A DNA stretch of 64,000 bases from the NCBI RefSeq assembly GCF_027625475.1, contig NZ_CP115174.1:2267001-2331000 (forward strand), read 5' to 3'. The first letter of the stretch is position 1. Each line of letters starts with the position of its first letter. The stretch is from Sphingomonas abietis (lineage in GTDB: Bacteria > Pseudomonadota > Alphaproteobacteria > Sphingomonadales > Sphingomonadaceae). The notes beneath the pieces are model-generated. The model had not been told where the DNA came from, made no database searches, and worked only from the letters and a program-made list of their open reading frames with translations. Positions 16,733 to 26,728 of the stretch are shown here, one piece after another. Both the position numbers and the translations under genes were made by a program.

Positions 16733-17614
16733 ATGATATTCGACAGCCTCCAGCTCCAGTCATTCCTCCTGTTGGCGAGGGAGCGTCATTTCGGGCGGGC
16801 TGCGCGAAAGCTGTTTGTCACGCAGCCCGCGCTCAGCCGCCGTATCCAGCAACTCGAACTCAATTCCGGGGTCGCGCTCTTCAGGCGCGAGCGCAAACGC
16901 GTCGATCTGACCGCGGCCGGAGCCGCGTTCCTGCCGCATGTCGAAGCCATCGTCGAAGCGATGGAGGCCGCCCATCGGGCCGCGTTGAACGCCGCCGGCG
17001 CCCTGGCGGGTCGGGTCACGATCGGGTTCGACGGCGCGGGATCCTACACGCTCATTCCACGGTTGATCGAACAGGCCGCCCGGCTGATGCCCGAACTCGA
17101 CATCGCATTCGTCGAGCTCAGTTCGATCGACCAGATGCGGGAGGTCGAGTTTCACCGGCTCGACATCGGGCTGGTCCGTCCGTTGCCGCACGACGCCGCG
17201 ATCCTGACCGAGGCCGTGTTCAGCGAGCCGCTGGCGCTGGCGGTGCCGGCCGGCCACCGCCTTGCCGGACGGCGCTCTCCCAGGCTCTCGGATCTCGATG
17301 GCGAGCCGTTCGTCGCCTATTCCGAGGCCGGTCGCTATCTGCGCGATCTGATCGATGGCGAGTGTGCCGCCGCCGGCGCCACCCCGCATATCGTCCAGCG
17401 TATGTCGCGGACCCATTCGATCCTGGCGCTGGTCAGCACCGGACTTGGCGTCGCGATCGTCCCCGCGGGCAGTTCCGCCGCCGCGTTCGACAATATCCTG
17501 TTCAAGCCGCTGCCGATCGCGACCCGCGCCGAATGGCATGCGGCGTGGAGCCGCAAGGCGCCCGGAGCCCTGGTGCCCGCCGTGCTCGATCTGCTGCGCG
17601 GGCTCGATCGCTGA
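16733..17614 (+). CDS. LysR-family regulator upstream of the aldarate dehydratase
   Basis: 293 aa. The N-terminal helix-turn-helix reads FLLLARERHFGRAARKLFVTQ, then ALSRRIQQLELNSG, the CbbR/CatR-like form. The effector domain follows from about 90 (GRVTIGFDGAGSYTLIPRL). It lies 118 bp upstream of the galactarate/talarate-type dehydratase on the same strand. It is a candidate aldarate-responsive regulator, although a second LysR flanks the other end of the locus at 24666 and the division of labour is unclear. Confidence 0.88.
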   Translation: MIFDSLQLQSFLLLARERHFGRAARKLFVTQPALSRRIQQLELNSGVALFRRERKRVDLTAAGAAFLPHVEAIVEAMEAAHRAALNAAGALAGRVTIGFDGAGSYTLIPRLIEQAARLMPELDIAFVELSSIDQMREVEFHRLDIGLVRPLPHDAAILTEAVFSEPLALAVPAGHRLAGRRSPRLSDLDGEPFVAYSEAGRYLRDLIDGECAAAGATPHIVQRMSRTHSILALVSTGLGVAIVPAGSSAAAFDNILFKPLPIATRAEWHAAWSRKAPGALVPAVLDLLRGLDR

Positions 17615-17633
17615 TCGCCCGCCATCCATAATC

Positions 17634-17650
17634 GATGCGGAATGTGCATC
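17634..17650. promoter_or_regulatory. T-N11-A type dyad upstream of the dehydratase
   Basis: GATGC-N7-GCATC contains AT-N11-AT and lies about 82 bp before the dehydratase start. It is a plausible LysR site for the dehydratase promoter, with short arms and therefore modest support. Confidence 0.3.
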
Positions 17651-17732
17651 GTCATCATGAAGATTCGCGTTTGGACCCGGCCCTCGGCGCGGGATAGCGC
17701 TCCCCCGTTACAGCCTGACTTGGGAGAGTCGT

Positions 17733-18914
17733 ATGTTCGAGAAGCGCATCATTTCCGCCAATCCGCTGCAGGGCAATCTGCCCGCCGGGGAGGCCACGCT
17801 CGATCGGATCAGCAAGGTCACGGTCAGCCTCGCCTTCCTGCCGCTCAAGCGCCCGATCAGCGACGCCAAGGTGTTGACCGGCCGCCAGAAGCCGCTCACC
17901 GAAGTCGCCTTCGTCTTCGCTGAGATCGAGAGCGAGGGCGGCCTGCACGGTCTCGGCGTCACCTACTCCAAGCGCGCCGGCGGCCCCGGCCTCTATGCCC
18001 ATGCCAAGGAGATCGCCGGCAACCTGATCGGCGAGGATCCGAACGACATTGCGCGGCTGTGGACCAAGCTGGTCTGGGCCGGCGCCTCGGTCGGCCGCAG
18101 CGGCCTCGCCACGCAGGCGATGGCGGCGTTCGACATCGGCCTGTGGGACATGAAGGCCAAGCGCGCCGGGCTGCCGCTCGCCAAGCTGATCGGCGCCCAC
18201 AAGGACAGCGTCCGCACCTACAACACCTCGGGCGGCTTCCTGTCGTCGCCGATCGAGGAGGTGCTGGAGAATTGCGCGGCGTCGGTGGCAGACGGCATCG
18301 GCGGCATCAAGATCAAGGTCGGCCAGCCCGATCCGATGGCCGATCTGCGTCGCCTGGAAGCGGTGCGCAACCAGCTCGGCGACTTCCCGCTGATGGTCGA
18401 CGCCAACCAGCAATGGGACCGGCCGACCGCCTTCCGCATCTGCCGGATCATGGAGCAGTTCAATCTCGTCTGGATCGAGGAGCCGCTCGACGCCTATGAC
18501 GCCGTGGGCCACGCCCAGCTCGCCGCCGCCATGGATACGCCGATCGCGTCCGGCGAGATGCTGGCCAGCGCCGGCGAGCATCTCGAACTGATCCGGCTCG
18601 ACTCGGTCGACTTCATCCAGCCCGATGCGCCGCGCGTCGGTGGCATCACCCAATTCCTCAAGATCATGACGATGGCCGAGCAGAAGCATATGAAGCTCGC
18701 GCCGCATTTCTTCATGGAACTGCACGTCCACCTCGCCGCCGCCTATCCGCACGACAGCTGGGTCGAGCATTTCGACTGGCTGGAGCCGTTGTTCAACGAG
18801 CGGATGGAGAAGCGCGACGGCCGCATGATCGTGCCGGCCCGCCCCGGCATCGGCATCAGCCTGAGCGATCAGGCCCGCGCCTGGACGGTGGCGACCGAGA
18901 CCGTCACCAAATGA
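17733..18914 (+). CDS. Enolase-superfamily galactarate/L-talarate dehydratase
   Basis: 393 aa. A GGGAGAG site is 5 nt before the ATG. Enolase-superfamily residues are in order: KIKVG with Lys193/Lys195, metal ligands Asp223 (MVDANQQW), Glu249 (WIEEP) and Glu275 (ASGEM), and catalytic His325 in APHFFMELH. The C-terminal WVEHFDWLEPLFNER block is characteristic of galactarate/talarate dehydratases. The expected reaction is loss of water from the aldarate to 5-keto-4-deoxy-glucarate, the substrate of KdgD encoded at 23508. Glucarate or another acid sugar is possible. Confidence 0.88.
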   Translation: MFEKRIISANPLQGNLPAGEATLDRISKVTVSLAFLPLKRPISDAKVLTGRQKPLTEVAFVFAEIESEGGLHGLGVTYSKRAGGPGLYAHAKEIAGNLIGEDPNDIARLWTKLVWAGASVGRSGLATQAMAAFDIGLWDMKAKRAGLPLAKLIGAHKDSVRTYNTSGGFLSSPIEEVLENCAASVADGIGGIKIKVGQPDPMADLRRLEAVRNQLGDFPLMVDANQQWDRPTAFRICRIMEQFNLVWIEEPLDAYDAVGHAQLAAAMDTPIASGEMLASAGEHLELIRLDSVDFIQPDAPRVGGITQFLKIMTMAEQKHMKLAPHFFMELHVHLAAAYPHDSWVEHFDWLEPLFNERMEKRDGRMIVPARPGIGISLSDQARAWTVATETVTK

Positions 18915-18920
18915 GCATCA

Positions 18921-18948
18921 GGCGGCCGCGGGACATCCTGCGGCCGCC
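18921..18948. terminator. GC-rich stem-loop after the dehydratase gene
   Basis: GGCGGCCGC pairs with GCGGCCGCC over a 10-nt loop, 6 bp after the dehydratase stop and before the convergent porin gene. No U-tract follows, so intrinsic termination would be weak. Confidence 0.45.
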
Positions 18949-18999
18949 GACCGCCCCACCGGCGCCGCCGACAGCGCCTGGGCCGCATAGGAGATAACG

Positions 19000-20394
19000 C
19001 TACAGCACGATGGCGGTCTTGAAGCCGGGCACGATGGCGTTGCGCCGATGGCGGTCACCACCCGGATCGAAGATGAACTGGATATCGGGCTGCAGGGTGA
19101 ACCCGTGAACGATCGAGATCGCATAATAGCCCTCGATCACATATTCCCGCTTCCGCACCGCCACATCGCCGAGCCCATTATCGTCGACATAGCGCGCGGC
19201 ATCGGTGATGCGGTGATTGAGCCGCGCGGTGCCGAAGGCGAGACCCAATTCGTCGCGCGGGCGGCCTGCGATCGGGCCGCTATAGTTGACGCCGAGGCTC
19301 AGCGCATTCTCGTTGTTCGGGCTCTGCGTCGACAGCACGGAGAGGTTGAGGAAGGCGGTGAGGCCGTGCGCGCCGTCCTTGCGCGGCTTGGTGAGCGGCT
19401 GGCGGACGTTGAAATAGCCACCCCATTCGGCATGGCGGACGAGCGCGCTGCCGCCGTGGAGCGAGCGGATCTCGCCGCGCGCATTGAGCACCGGATCATT
19501 CTGGTCGGCGTTGGAGAACAACATGCCGAGCGTATAGGTGCCGGTCAGCCCGTTGACCTTGGGCGTATAGACCAGTTCGGCCGGCAGCACGACGCCGGTC
19601 GCGCCCTTGAAGCCCACGTAGAAATTGCGCGTCATGTCGAGATTCTTGGGGTTATATTGGTAGACCCCGACCTTGAGCGTGAGGTTGCGCGCCACCTCCT
19701 CCTGCACGCGCACCGCCCATTGGCTGACCGGCGAGGTCGGCCACACCGTCGATGCGGCGCGGGTGTTGTTCCCCAGGCAGAAATAGCCGCTGATGAAATC
19801 GCAGCGCGCCTGGTTGAAGTCCTCGTTGAAATACATCCGGCCGAGCTTGACGTCGACGCCGCCCAAAATGCCGCCGCTGACCTTGGCGCGATACCAGAGC
19901 TGGCTGACCCGCCAGACCTCGCCACGGCCCTGGATCGATTGCGGCGTGACCAGCGTGTTGAGCCCGCTCTCGGCGTTGAAGCTGGTGCCGAAACGGCGGA
20001 CGATGGTCGCCTGGAAGGTGCCCGGCAGGCCGAGCAGCGTCGGCAGGTCGGCGGTGACGCCGGCGGTGAACTGGCCGGCGGTGAGCGTCTTGTCGGTGGT
20101 GCCGCCGCGCACATTGCTGACGGTGTGGCTGACATAAGCGAGATTGGGGGTGAGGCCGATGTCTTCGAGACGATGGCGCAGCCCGCCCCAATCGCCCAGC
20201 AGATGCGCAGTGCTCGGCGCGTCCAACCGGGTGACCGGCGCATTCGGCGATTGGGTATCTTGCTGGGGACGCGCCATCGAGCCGTTCCGTCGCTTGTGCG
20301 GCGTGGGCACCGGCGGCGACGCGGCGGACGTGGCCGGCGCGACGACGATGGTCTGGGCGACAGGCACAGCTGTGCCGTCGGGTAAAATGAACAT
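19000..20394 (-). CDS. OprB-like carbohydrate-selective outer-membrane porin
   Basis: 464 aa. The mature part has OprB hallmarks: LLGDWGGLRHRLEDIGL, GRMYFNEDFNQARCDFISGYFCLGN, YQYNP, and a barrel ending HGFTLQPDIQFIFDPGG. It should let acid sugars or sugars cross the outer membrane for the adjacent MFS permease. Oddly, the first 30 residues (MFILPDGTAVPVAQTIV) lack a basic n-region and a convincing signal peptide, although CTGGAGGGG precedes the ATG. Either export uses an atypical signal or the gene's 5' end is altered. Confidence 0.85.
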   Translation of the reverse strand: MFILPDGTAVPVAQTIVVAPATSAASPPVPTPHKRRNGSMARPQQDTQSPNAPVTRLDAPSTAHLLGDWGGLRHRLEDIGLTPNLAYVSHTVSNVRGGTTDKTLTAGQFTAGVTADLPTLLGLPGTFQATIVRRFGTSFNAESGLNTLVTPQSIQGRGEVWRVSQLWYRAKVSGGILGGVDVKLGRMYFNEDFNQARCDFISGYFCLGNNTRAASTVWPTSPVSQWAVRVQEEVARNLTLKVGVYQYNPKNLDMTRNFYVGFKGATGVVLPAELVYTPKVNGLTGTYTLGMLFSNADQNDPVLNARGEIRSLHGGSALVRHAEWGGYFNVRQPLTKPRKDGAHGLTAFLNLSVLSTQSPNNENALSLGVNYSGPIAGRPRDELGLAFGTARLNHRITDAARYVDDNGLGDVAVRKREYVIEGYYAISIVHGFTLQPDIQFIFDPGGDRHRRNAIVPGFKTAIVL

Positions 20395-20506
20395 AAGCCC
20401 CTCCAGAGGAAGGCGGACCTTCGTGGGCCCGCTTCGTGTTTGACCCGGCGGCCGCTCGCCCCCGGTGCCGGCGGATGCCGGCCGTCATGCAGTCAGATGT
20501 GGATAG

Positions 20507-21850
20507 CTAGGCGGCGGTGGCGTCGCGCAGCGCGAAGCGCCGGATCGGGCCGACGATCATCGTGTAGCTGACGACGACCAGCAGCGCGTGGGCGGCGACG
20601 AAGGCGAGCGCGAGATCGAACGAGCCGGTCGTCGCGACGATGTAGCCGATCACGATCGGCGTCACGATGCCGGCGAGATTGCCGACCATGTTGAAGATCG
20701 AGCCCGACAGGCCGGTGACCTCGCGCGGTGCCGCGTCGGAGACGACCGCCCAGCCGAGCGCGCCAAGGCCCTTGCCGAAGAAGGATAGCGACATGATCGC
20801 GATCACCAGCGTCAGGCTGGTCACGAAATTGCACAGCACGATGGAGATCGCGCACAGCATGCCGATCACGATCGGCAATTTGCGGCTGAAGGTGAGGCTG
20901 TGGCCGCGCTTGATCAGCCGATCGGAGATGACCCCGCCGATGATCCCGCCGGCGACACCGGCGATCGCGGGCACCGCCGCGCCGAACCCGGCCTGCGTGT
21001 AGGACAGATGCTTGGCCTGAACGAGATAGACCGGGAACCAGGTGGTGAAGAAATAGGTCAGGCCGTTGACGCAATATTGGCCGATATAGATTCCGAGCAG
21101 CATCCGGTTGCCGAGCAGCTGGCGCACGATCGACCAGCTGAACGCAGTCTTCGGCGTCGCACTCGGCGCGTCGAGCTGGATCTGGGCGCCGCCGCGCATG
21201 ATATGATCGAGCTCGCTTTGCGAGACATGCGGATGGCGGCGCGGCGCGTGGACAACCTTGGCGAAGATCGCGGCGCTGACGAAGCCGAGCGTGCCCATCA
21301 CGAAGAAGACGTAATGCCAGCTGAAGCGATCGACGATCCAGCCCATCAGCGGCGCGAACAGGATCAGGGCTGCATATTGGGCGGAATTGAATATGGCGCT
21401 GGCGGTGCCGCGCTCGCTATCGGGAAACCAGGCGGCGACCAGCCGGGCATTGGCCGGGAAGGACGGTGCCTCGACGGCGCCGAGGCCGAGCCGGAGCATG
21501 AACAGCGCGATGACGGCAGAGGCTGGGGCCATGAAGGAGGCGAAGCCCGAGGCGAAGGTGCAGGCCGACCATCCGATGATCGAGGCGAGATAGACGGTCT
21601 TCGATCCATAGCGATCGAGCAGCGCGCCGCCGGGTATCTGTGCAAAGACGTAGCTCCAGCCGAAGGCGGAGAAGATGTAGCCCAGCGTCACCGGGCTGAT
21701 CCCGAGCGCTGTCTTGATGGCCGATCCCGCGACCGATATCGCCGCGCGATCGGCAAAATTGATCGTGGTAAGAAGAAAGATGGTCGCCAATATCGCATAG
21801 CGCACATGGCTTTGCTGGACGATCGCCGGCTTCGCTTGCATTTCCATCAA
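20507..21850 (-). CDS. MFS acid-sugar transporter (GudP/ExuT-like)
   Basis: 447 aa with about 12 membrane helices. INFADRAAISVAGSAI after helix 1, then GGALLDRYGSKTVY (MFS signature loop) and a second-half GGVISDRLIKRGHSLTFSRK are typical of the anion:cation symporter group that imports glucarate, galactarate or hexuronates. It is 112 bp before the porin gene, in the same direction, and downstream of the KGSADH gene. It belongs to the leftward aldarate operon. Confidence 0.88.
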   Translation of the reverse strand: MMEMQAKPAIVQQSHVRYAILATIFLLTTINFADRAAISVAGSAIKTALGISPVTLGYIFSAFGWSYVFAQIPGGALLDRYGSKTVYLASIIGWSACTFASGFASFMAPASAVIALFMLRLGLGAVEAPSFPANARLVAAWFPDSERGTASAIFNSAQYAALILFAPLMGWIVDRFSWHYVFFVMGTLGFVSAAIFAKVVHAPRRHPHVSQSELDHIMRGGAQIQLDAPSATPKTAFSWSIVRQLLGNRMLLGIYIGQYCVNGLTYFFTTWFPVYLVQAKHLSYTQAGFGAAVPAIAGVAGGIIGGVISDRLIKRGHSLTFSRKLPIVIGMLCAISIVLCNFVTSLTLVIAIMSLSFFGKGLGALGWAVVSDAAPREVTGLSGSIFNMVGNLAGIVTPIVIGYIVATTGSFDLALAFVAAHALLVVVSYTMIVGPIRRFALRDATAA

Positions 21851-21922
21851 CCTCTCCTGGTCACCAATGTGATCCGCGTCGGCATTCTGCTGTGCCGCTC
21901 GAGGATCCGTTGTTTTTGTTCA

Positions 21923-23485
21923 TCAATCCCGGCTCAGGGCACCATCCGTCATGCGCCACAGATGAAGGGGATTGCCGTCCCGCAAAGCGTCCGGCAGCAA
22001 TGGTTGCGGCATATCCTGGTAACAGACCGGTCGCAGGAAGCGCCGGATCGCCAGCGTGCCGACGGAGGTGGTCCTGCCATCGGAGGTCGCCGGATAAGGG
22101 CCGCCATGGACCATCGCATGGGAAACCTCGACACCGGTGCCAAAGCCGTTGACGAGCAGGCGACCGGCCTTGATCTCCATGGTCGGCAGCAACTGCGCGA
22201 CCGTTTCGCGGTCGCTGTCCTCCATATGGACGGAGACGGTCAGTTGCCCTTCGAGCGCCTCCAGCACATTCGCGAGCGCGGCGGCGTCCTTTACCCGGAC
22301 GAGCAGCGACGCAGAGCCGAAAATCTCCGCTTGCAGCGCATGATCGCGCAGGAAGCGGTCCCCATCGGTAGCGAACAGCCGAGCGCTGGCCTGATAGCGA
22401 CCGGTCGCCTCGGCACCGCGCGCTACGGTCGAAACCCCGTCGTGCCCGGCGAAGCTGGCGACACCCTGTTCGTAGGCAGCGTGGATGCCGGGGGTCAGCA
22501 TCGTCTGCGGCGAAGCGCCTTCGATGCCCTCGGTCGCGCCCTTGACGAAAGCGGCCACGTCCGGCCCCTCGATCGCCAGGACGAGGCCGGGATTGGTGCA
22601 GAACTGGCCGGCACCGAGCTGGAGAGCGGCGGCGAAGCCCTGGCCGATCGCTTCGCCGCGCGCGGCCAGCGCTCCGGGCAGCAGGATCACCGGATTGATG
22701 CTCGACATCTCGGCATAGACCGGGATCGGCTCGCGCCGTTCGGCCGCCACCTTCATCAAGGCGAGGCCGCCGCTGCGTGAGCCGGTAAAGCCCACCGCCT
22801 TGATATGGGCATCGGCGACGAGGCCGGTGCCGATCTCGTTGCCAGCGCCATAGAGCATCGAAAAGACGCCCTCGGGCATCCCGCTCCTGGCCACCGCGGC
22901 GCGCACGGCCGAGGCAATCATCGCCGAGGTGCCGGGATGGGCATTGTGCGCCTTCACCACCACCGGGCAGCCGGCGGCGAGGGCGGAGGCGGTGTCGCCA
23001 CCGGCGACGGAGAAGGCGAGCGGGAAATTGGAGGCACCGAACACGGCGACCGGGCCGATCGCGATATTGCGCAGCCGCAGATCGACGCGTGGTAGGGGCT
23101 GGCGATCGGGCATCGCCGGATCGATGCGGGCGTCGAGGAAATGGCCGGCGCGCACCACGTCGGCGAACAGCCTGAGCTGGCCGCAGGTCCGGCCGCGCTC
23201 GCCTTCCAGGCGTGGGCGTGGCAGGCCGCTTTCCCGCATCGCCCGCTCGATCAGCGCATCACCCAGCGCCACGATCTCGTCCGCGATCGTCTCGAGAAAC
23301 GCGGCGCGCTGTTCGAGGCCGGTTTCGCGATAGGCCGGAAAGGCCGCCCAGGCGAGCGCACAGGCCTGCCCGACGTCCGTCGGCGTGGCACCGGGAAAGC
23401 CCGGCTCCAGACGCTCGCCGGTCGCGGGATCGACGGCGTGGATCATCGCCGCCGATCCGCGAACGGCATGGCCGCCGATCAGCAT
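21923..23485 (-). CDS. 2,5-dioxovalerate (alpha-ketoglutarate semialdehyde) dehydrogenase
   Basis: 520 aa from ATG 23485, preceded by GAGGAAGG and 22 bp after the KdgD stop; an ATG at 23542 overlapping kdgD is a weaker choice. The NAD(P) aldehyde dehydrogenase motifs are [19 protein letters not shown], the general-base Glu in VYAEMSS and the nucleophile in [27 protein letters not shown] is characteristic of the KGSADH branch. It oxidises the KdgD product to 2-oxoglutarate, finishing the pathway. Confidence 0.9.
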   Translation of the reverse strand: MLIGGHAVRGSAAMIHAVDPATGERLEPGFPGATPTDVGQACALAWAAFPAYRETGLEQRAAFLETIADEIVALGDALIERAMRESGLPRPRLEGERGRTCGQLRLFADVVRAGHFLDARIDPAMPDRQPLPRVDLRLRNIAIGPVAVFGASNFPLAFSVAGGDTASALAAGCPVVVKAHNAHPGTSAMIASAVRAAVARSGMPEGVFSMLYGAGNEIGTGLVADAHIKAVGFTGSRSGGLALMKVAAERREPIPVYAEMSSINPVILLPGALAARGEAIGQGFAAALQLGAGQFCTNPGLVLAIEGPDVAAFVKGATEGIEGASPQTMLTPGIHAAYEQGVASFAGHDGVSTVARGAEATGRYQASARLFATDGDRFLRDHALQAEIFGSASLLVRVKDAAALANVLEALEGQLTVSVHMEDSDRETVAQLLPTMEIKAGRLLVNGFGTGVEVSHAMVHGGPYPATSDGRTTSVGTLAIRRFLRPVCYQDMPQPLLPDALRDGNPLHLWRMTDGALSRD

Positions 23486-23507
23486 GTCGCCGGTCGGGCG
23501 GCCTTCC

Positions 23508-24452
23508 TCAAGCAGCACGACGGGCCTGCGCATAAGGCGCATTGGCCTTGGCGATCAGCGCGCTCAATTCGGCCTGCTCGGCTTCGCTGAGATCGGTGAG
23601 CGGCAGGCGCACCGGGCCGGCCGGGCGGCCGATCGCGGTGAGTCCGGCCTTGACGATCGACACCGCGTAACCGCGGCCCTTGTCGCGGATCTTGAGGTAG
23701 GGGAAGACGAAGTCGTTGAGCATCTTCACGACCGTCGGCTGATCCTTGGCGCGAACCGCCTTGTAGAAATCCACCGCCCATTCCGGCATGAAATTGTAGA
23801 TCGCCGAGGAGTAGGTGGTGACGCCCATTTCGAGATAGGGCATCGCGAAGGTCTCGGCGGTCGGCAGCCCGCCGACATAGGTCAGCCGGTCGCCAAGCTT
23901 GGCGTAGACCTTCATCATCAGTTCGAGATCGCCGACGCCATCCTTGAAGCCGACAAGGTTGGGGCAGCGATCGGCGAGCTTCGCCAGCTCATCCTCATGG
24001 ATCACGGCATTGGCGCGATTATACTGGATCACGCCGATCGACACCGACTTGCACACCGCCTCGATATGCGCGGCGAGGCCTTCCTGCTTGGCGCCCATCA
24101 GATAGGGCGGCAGCAGCAGGATGCCGTCGGCGCCGGCGCGCTCGGCGGCCTGGGCCAGTTCGATCGCCATCGCCGTGCCATAGCCTGCGCCCGCGATCAC
24201 CGGCACGCGCCCGGCGGTCTCTTCGACTGCGGCGCGCACTACCTTGTCGACCTCGGCAGGGGTGAGCGAGAAGAATTCGCCGGTGCCGCCGGCGGCGAAC
24301 AGGGCGGCGACATCGAAATCGAGCATCCACGCGCAATGCTCGCGGAACGGCGCCTCGGCGAAGCGATGCTCGGCATCGAAATGGGTGACCGGGAATGTCA
24401 GCAGGCCCTGGCCGATCGTCTGGGCCATTTCGCGCGGGGTCATCTTGGTCAT
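23508..24452 (-). CDS. kdgD: 5-dehydro-4-deoxyglucarate dehydratase (KdgD)
   Basis: About 314 aa, DapA/NAL superfamily TIM barrel. From ATG 24452 (GAGGA 5 nt upstream; close alternatives at 24458, 24464 and 24443), GGTGE is at 55-59, Tyr144 is in VIQYNRAN and the Schiff-base Lys170 is in [22 protein letters not shown] and FFSLTPAE match the KdgD subgroup. It decarboxylates and dehydrates 5-keto-4-deoxyglucarate to ketoglutarate semialdehyde. It is the first gene of the leftward aldarate operon and divergent from LysR. Confidence 0.92.
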   Translation of the reverse strand: MTKMTPREMAQTIGQGLLTFPVTHFDAEHRFAEAPFREHCAWMLDFDVAALFAAGGTGEFFSLTPAEVDKVVRAAVEETAGRVPVIAGAGYGTAMAIELAQAAERAGADGILLLPPYLMGAKQEGLAAHIEAVCKSVSIGVIQYNRANAVIHEDELAKLADRCPNLVGFKDGVGDLELMMKVYAKLGDRLTYVGGLPTAETFAMPYLEMGVTTYSSAIYNFMPEWAVDFYKAVRAKDQPTVVKMLNDFVFPYLKIRDKGRGYAVSIVKAGLTAIGRPAGPVRLPLTDLSEAEQAELSALIAKANAPYAQARRAA

Positions 24453-24629
24453 CGTCATCCTCATTGCCACGGTGGCTGCGTCACGCGGCGGAGGGAGGTC
24501 CGGGAACGGGCATGAGGGGATATTCATCATATCATCCTCGATCCCGCGGGGCGGCTCCGGCCGTCCTCTTCCTGGAACGCCTTCCGCGCTCGACATCAGG
24601 GCTAGTCCTGCGGATCGATGTTGGCTAAG

Positions 24630-24661
24630 CCAAAGACTGTATCCGGCGATACAGGATTTGG
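24630..24661. promoter_or_regulatory. Long inverted repeat between kdgD and LysR (probable operator)
   Basis: CCAAAGACTGTATC is followed, after CGGC, by its near-complement GATACAGGATTTGG (12 of 14 positions pair). The inner TGTATC/GATACA is perfect. It sits 4 bp before the LysR start at 24666 and upstream of kdgD, the position of an autoregulatory and target site of a divergent LysR. Confidence 0.6.
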
Positions 24662-24665
24662 ATCG

Positions 24666-25562
24666 ATGTTCGAGATGAGCCAGCTGCGCTGCTTCGTGGC
24701 CGTCGCCGAGCAGCTCCATTTCGGCCATGCCGCCGCCTCGCTCAACATGACCCAGCCACCGCTCAGCCGGCAGATCCAGCTGCTCGAACGCGCCGTCGGC
24801 GCACCGCTGCTCGAGCGCAGCAGCCGATCGGTCAGGCTGACCCCGGCAGGCCGCGTGTTCCTGCCCGAAGCGCGTCGCATCCTCCGCCTGAGCGAGAGCG
24901 CGATCCGATGGACCCAGCGCGTCTGGCGCGGTGAAGCCGGCACGCTGCGCATCGGCTTCACCGCTGCCTCTGGCTACGGCATGCTGCCCGACCTCATGTC
25001 GCGCATGCGCGACGCCATGCCCGATGTCGACGTGGTGCTGCGCGAGATGGTGACGAGCGCGCAGGTCGAGGCGCTCGCCGGTGGCATGCTCGACGTCGGC
25101 TTCGTCCGGCCGCCGGTCGATCTGCGTCGATTTTCGTCACGCACCTATCTCGTCGAGAAATTCGTGCTGGCCGTACCCGCCGGACATGCGCTGGACGGTC
25201 GCTCATCCGTCGATATCACGACCTTGCACGATCAGCCGTTCATCATGTTCTCGCCCGATGCGGCCCGCTATTTCCACGATATCCTCACCGATCTGTTCGA
25301 TCGCACGCGGATACAGCCCCGGGTGGTCCATCAAGTGGGCCAAATGCACTCGATGCTGGGCCTCGTCGATGCCGGTTTTGGCGTCGCCATCCTCCCCGAA
25401 GCGGCGACACGTCTGCATTTTCGACATGTCGAGTACCGTCCCATCCACGCCGATGTGGAAATCGATGCCAGGCTCGAACTGATATGGATGGCCGATAATG
25501 ACAATCCAGCTCTCGCCCGTTTCCTGGATATGACCGAAGCAGCATCTCCATCCGCCGAGTAA
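24666..25562 (+). CDS. LysR-family regulator of the aldarate operon
   Basis: 298 aa from ATG 24666 (start [20 protein letters not shown]); the frame is open further upstream but the extra residues are not LysR-like and would cover the operator. The helix-turn-helix includes [23 protein letters not shown]. The effector half starts near 90 with [15 protein letters not shown]. Divergent from kdgD, it is the best candidate to control the leftward kdgD-KGSADH-MFS-porin operon in response to an aldarate or a pathway intermediate. Confidence 0.9.
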   Translation: MFEMSQLRCFVAVAEQLHFGHAAASLNMTQPPLSRQIQLLERAVGAPLLERSSRSVRLTPAGRVFLPEARRILRLSESAIRWTQRVWRGEAGTLRIGFTAASGYGMLPDLMSRMRDAMPDVDVVLREMVTSAQVEALAGGMLDVGFVRPPVDLRRFSSRTYLVEKFVLAVPAGHALDGRSSVDITTLHDQPFIMFSPDAARYFHDILTDLFDRTRIQPRVVHQVGQMHSMLGLVDAGFGVAILPEAATRLHFRHVEYRPIHADVEIDARLELIWMADNDNPALARFLDMTEAASPSAE

Positions 25563-25723
25563 CGCTGACCAAATCGGCCTTCCACCGAAATGCCGGCCGG
25601 GTTCCGCCGCAATCGATATCTTCAGGGGCAGGCCGTCGGCGGCCGCTCTGCTGTGCTCCCCTTTTCCGTCGCGCTCGTTCTGATCTCGATTGAACGGTTT
25701 GATTGATTGGCTAGTCTCGGGGC

Positions 25724-26728
25724 ATGATCGCTTCCGATAGCTTGCGCAGTCGCTTGTTTCGCCATGACTACCGGATCGCGATCAACATCATTCGGGGCGC
25801 CTTTTCGGCATGGCATGACCGGCTATTGGCAGCGATCATGCTGATCATGGCACTGGCCGCGATCAGGTCATGGATCACGGATTGCCCGTGGACGATCGGC
25901 GCCTGGGCGGCTTTCGGTATGGGCATCATGGCAGGCGGCTTCGCGGGGCGCCTGATCGCGGCGCGTTCGGCCTTTCACGGCTTCGACGGCGTATTGGCGG
26001 CCGATGCTTTGCACCCGGCGACGCGCAGGCGTTACGCCGCCGCCTGGCACAGCATCGGCGTCGCGTTTCTGACAATGGTTGCGTTGATCGCACGGCCTTC
26101 GTTGCTGATCGTCAGTGTCGCCGCCTATGGCGCCGGGATGCTGTTGGCTGGCCTGATCGATGGCGTCCGCGGATCCCAAATCGACACTGGCCGGAAGAGG
26201 GCAGGGTGGATGCTTCGGTCATGGCTGCGGCGCCCGGTCGCCGGGATCGGAGGAGCGGGAATTCTGCTTGTCTTGCTGCCGCCGGCATCGATGCTCGGCA
26301 GGGGTGCGGCGATGGTGGTCGCCTGTATCGCGACGGTGTCGGTCGCGCTGTTGCTGACCCTCGTCGATGACGCCACCGTCCGCTTCATGACCCTTGCCGG
26401 TCATGGATCGCGGAGCCTTCTGGCCTATTACGGCAAGGCGATGGCGTCGTTCGTCGCCATCGCCGTACCCGGATCATGGCTCGTTCTCGGGTCGGTCGCG
26501 GCCGGCGCCGTCGCTGCGGCATCTGGCGCCATGCTGATCCTCCTGACCTTGCGGATCCTTGCCTATCGTCTTCACGGCAAACAATTCGCCGATTTCCTCG
26601 TTTCCGTCCTTGTGGGATTGCTCATGCTGACCGCCTCTTTCCTCCCCATCGCCTTGCCGGTCGTCGCCGCCCTCATCGTCTGGCACCTGCACGGCCGAGG
26701 GCGCGCGAAGACGTGGCTGGTGGCATGA
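25724..26728 (+). CDS. Unassigned polytopic membrane protein paired with an ABC ATPase
   Basis: 334 aa. About eight hydrophobic segments: roughly 36-50, 60-78, 108-124, 128-145, 175-190, 194-212, 235-275 and 288-318. I recognise no family. Its stop overlaps the start of an ABC ATP-binding gene (ATGA), so it is probably the membrane half of a small ABC exporter or of an ABC-2-like complex. No substrate-binding protein is nearby, which argues against uptake. The substrate is unknown. Confidence 0.72.
   Translation: MIASDSLRSRLFRHDYRIAINIIRGAFSAWHDRLLAAIMLIMALAAIRSWITDCPWTIGAWAAFGMGIMAGGFAGRLIAARSAFHGFDGVLAADALHPATRRRYAAAWHSIGVAFLTMVALIARPSLLIVSVAAYGAGMLLAGLIDGVRGSQIDTGRKRAGWMLRSWLRRPVAGIGGAGILLVLLPPASMLGRGAAMVVACIATVSVALLLTLVDDATVRFMTLAGHGSRSLLAYYGKAMASFVAIAVPGSWLVLGSVAAGAVAAASGAMLILLTLRILAYRLHGKQFADFLVSVLVGLLMLTASFLPIALPVVAALIVWHLHGRGRAKTWLVA

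Noticed and set aside
20900..22780. Long open frame antisense to the MFS and dehydrogenase genes
   Set aside because: It crosses two convincing genes and has no family similarity or ribosome site.
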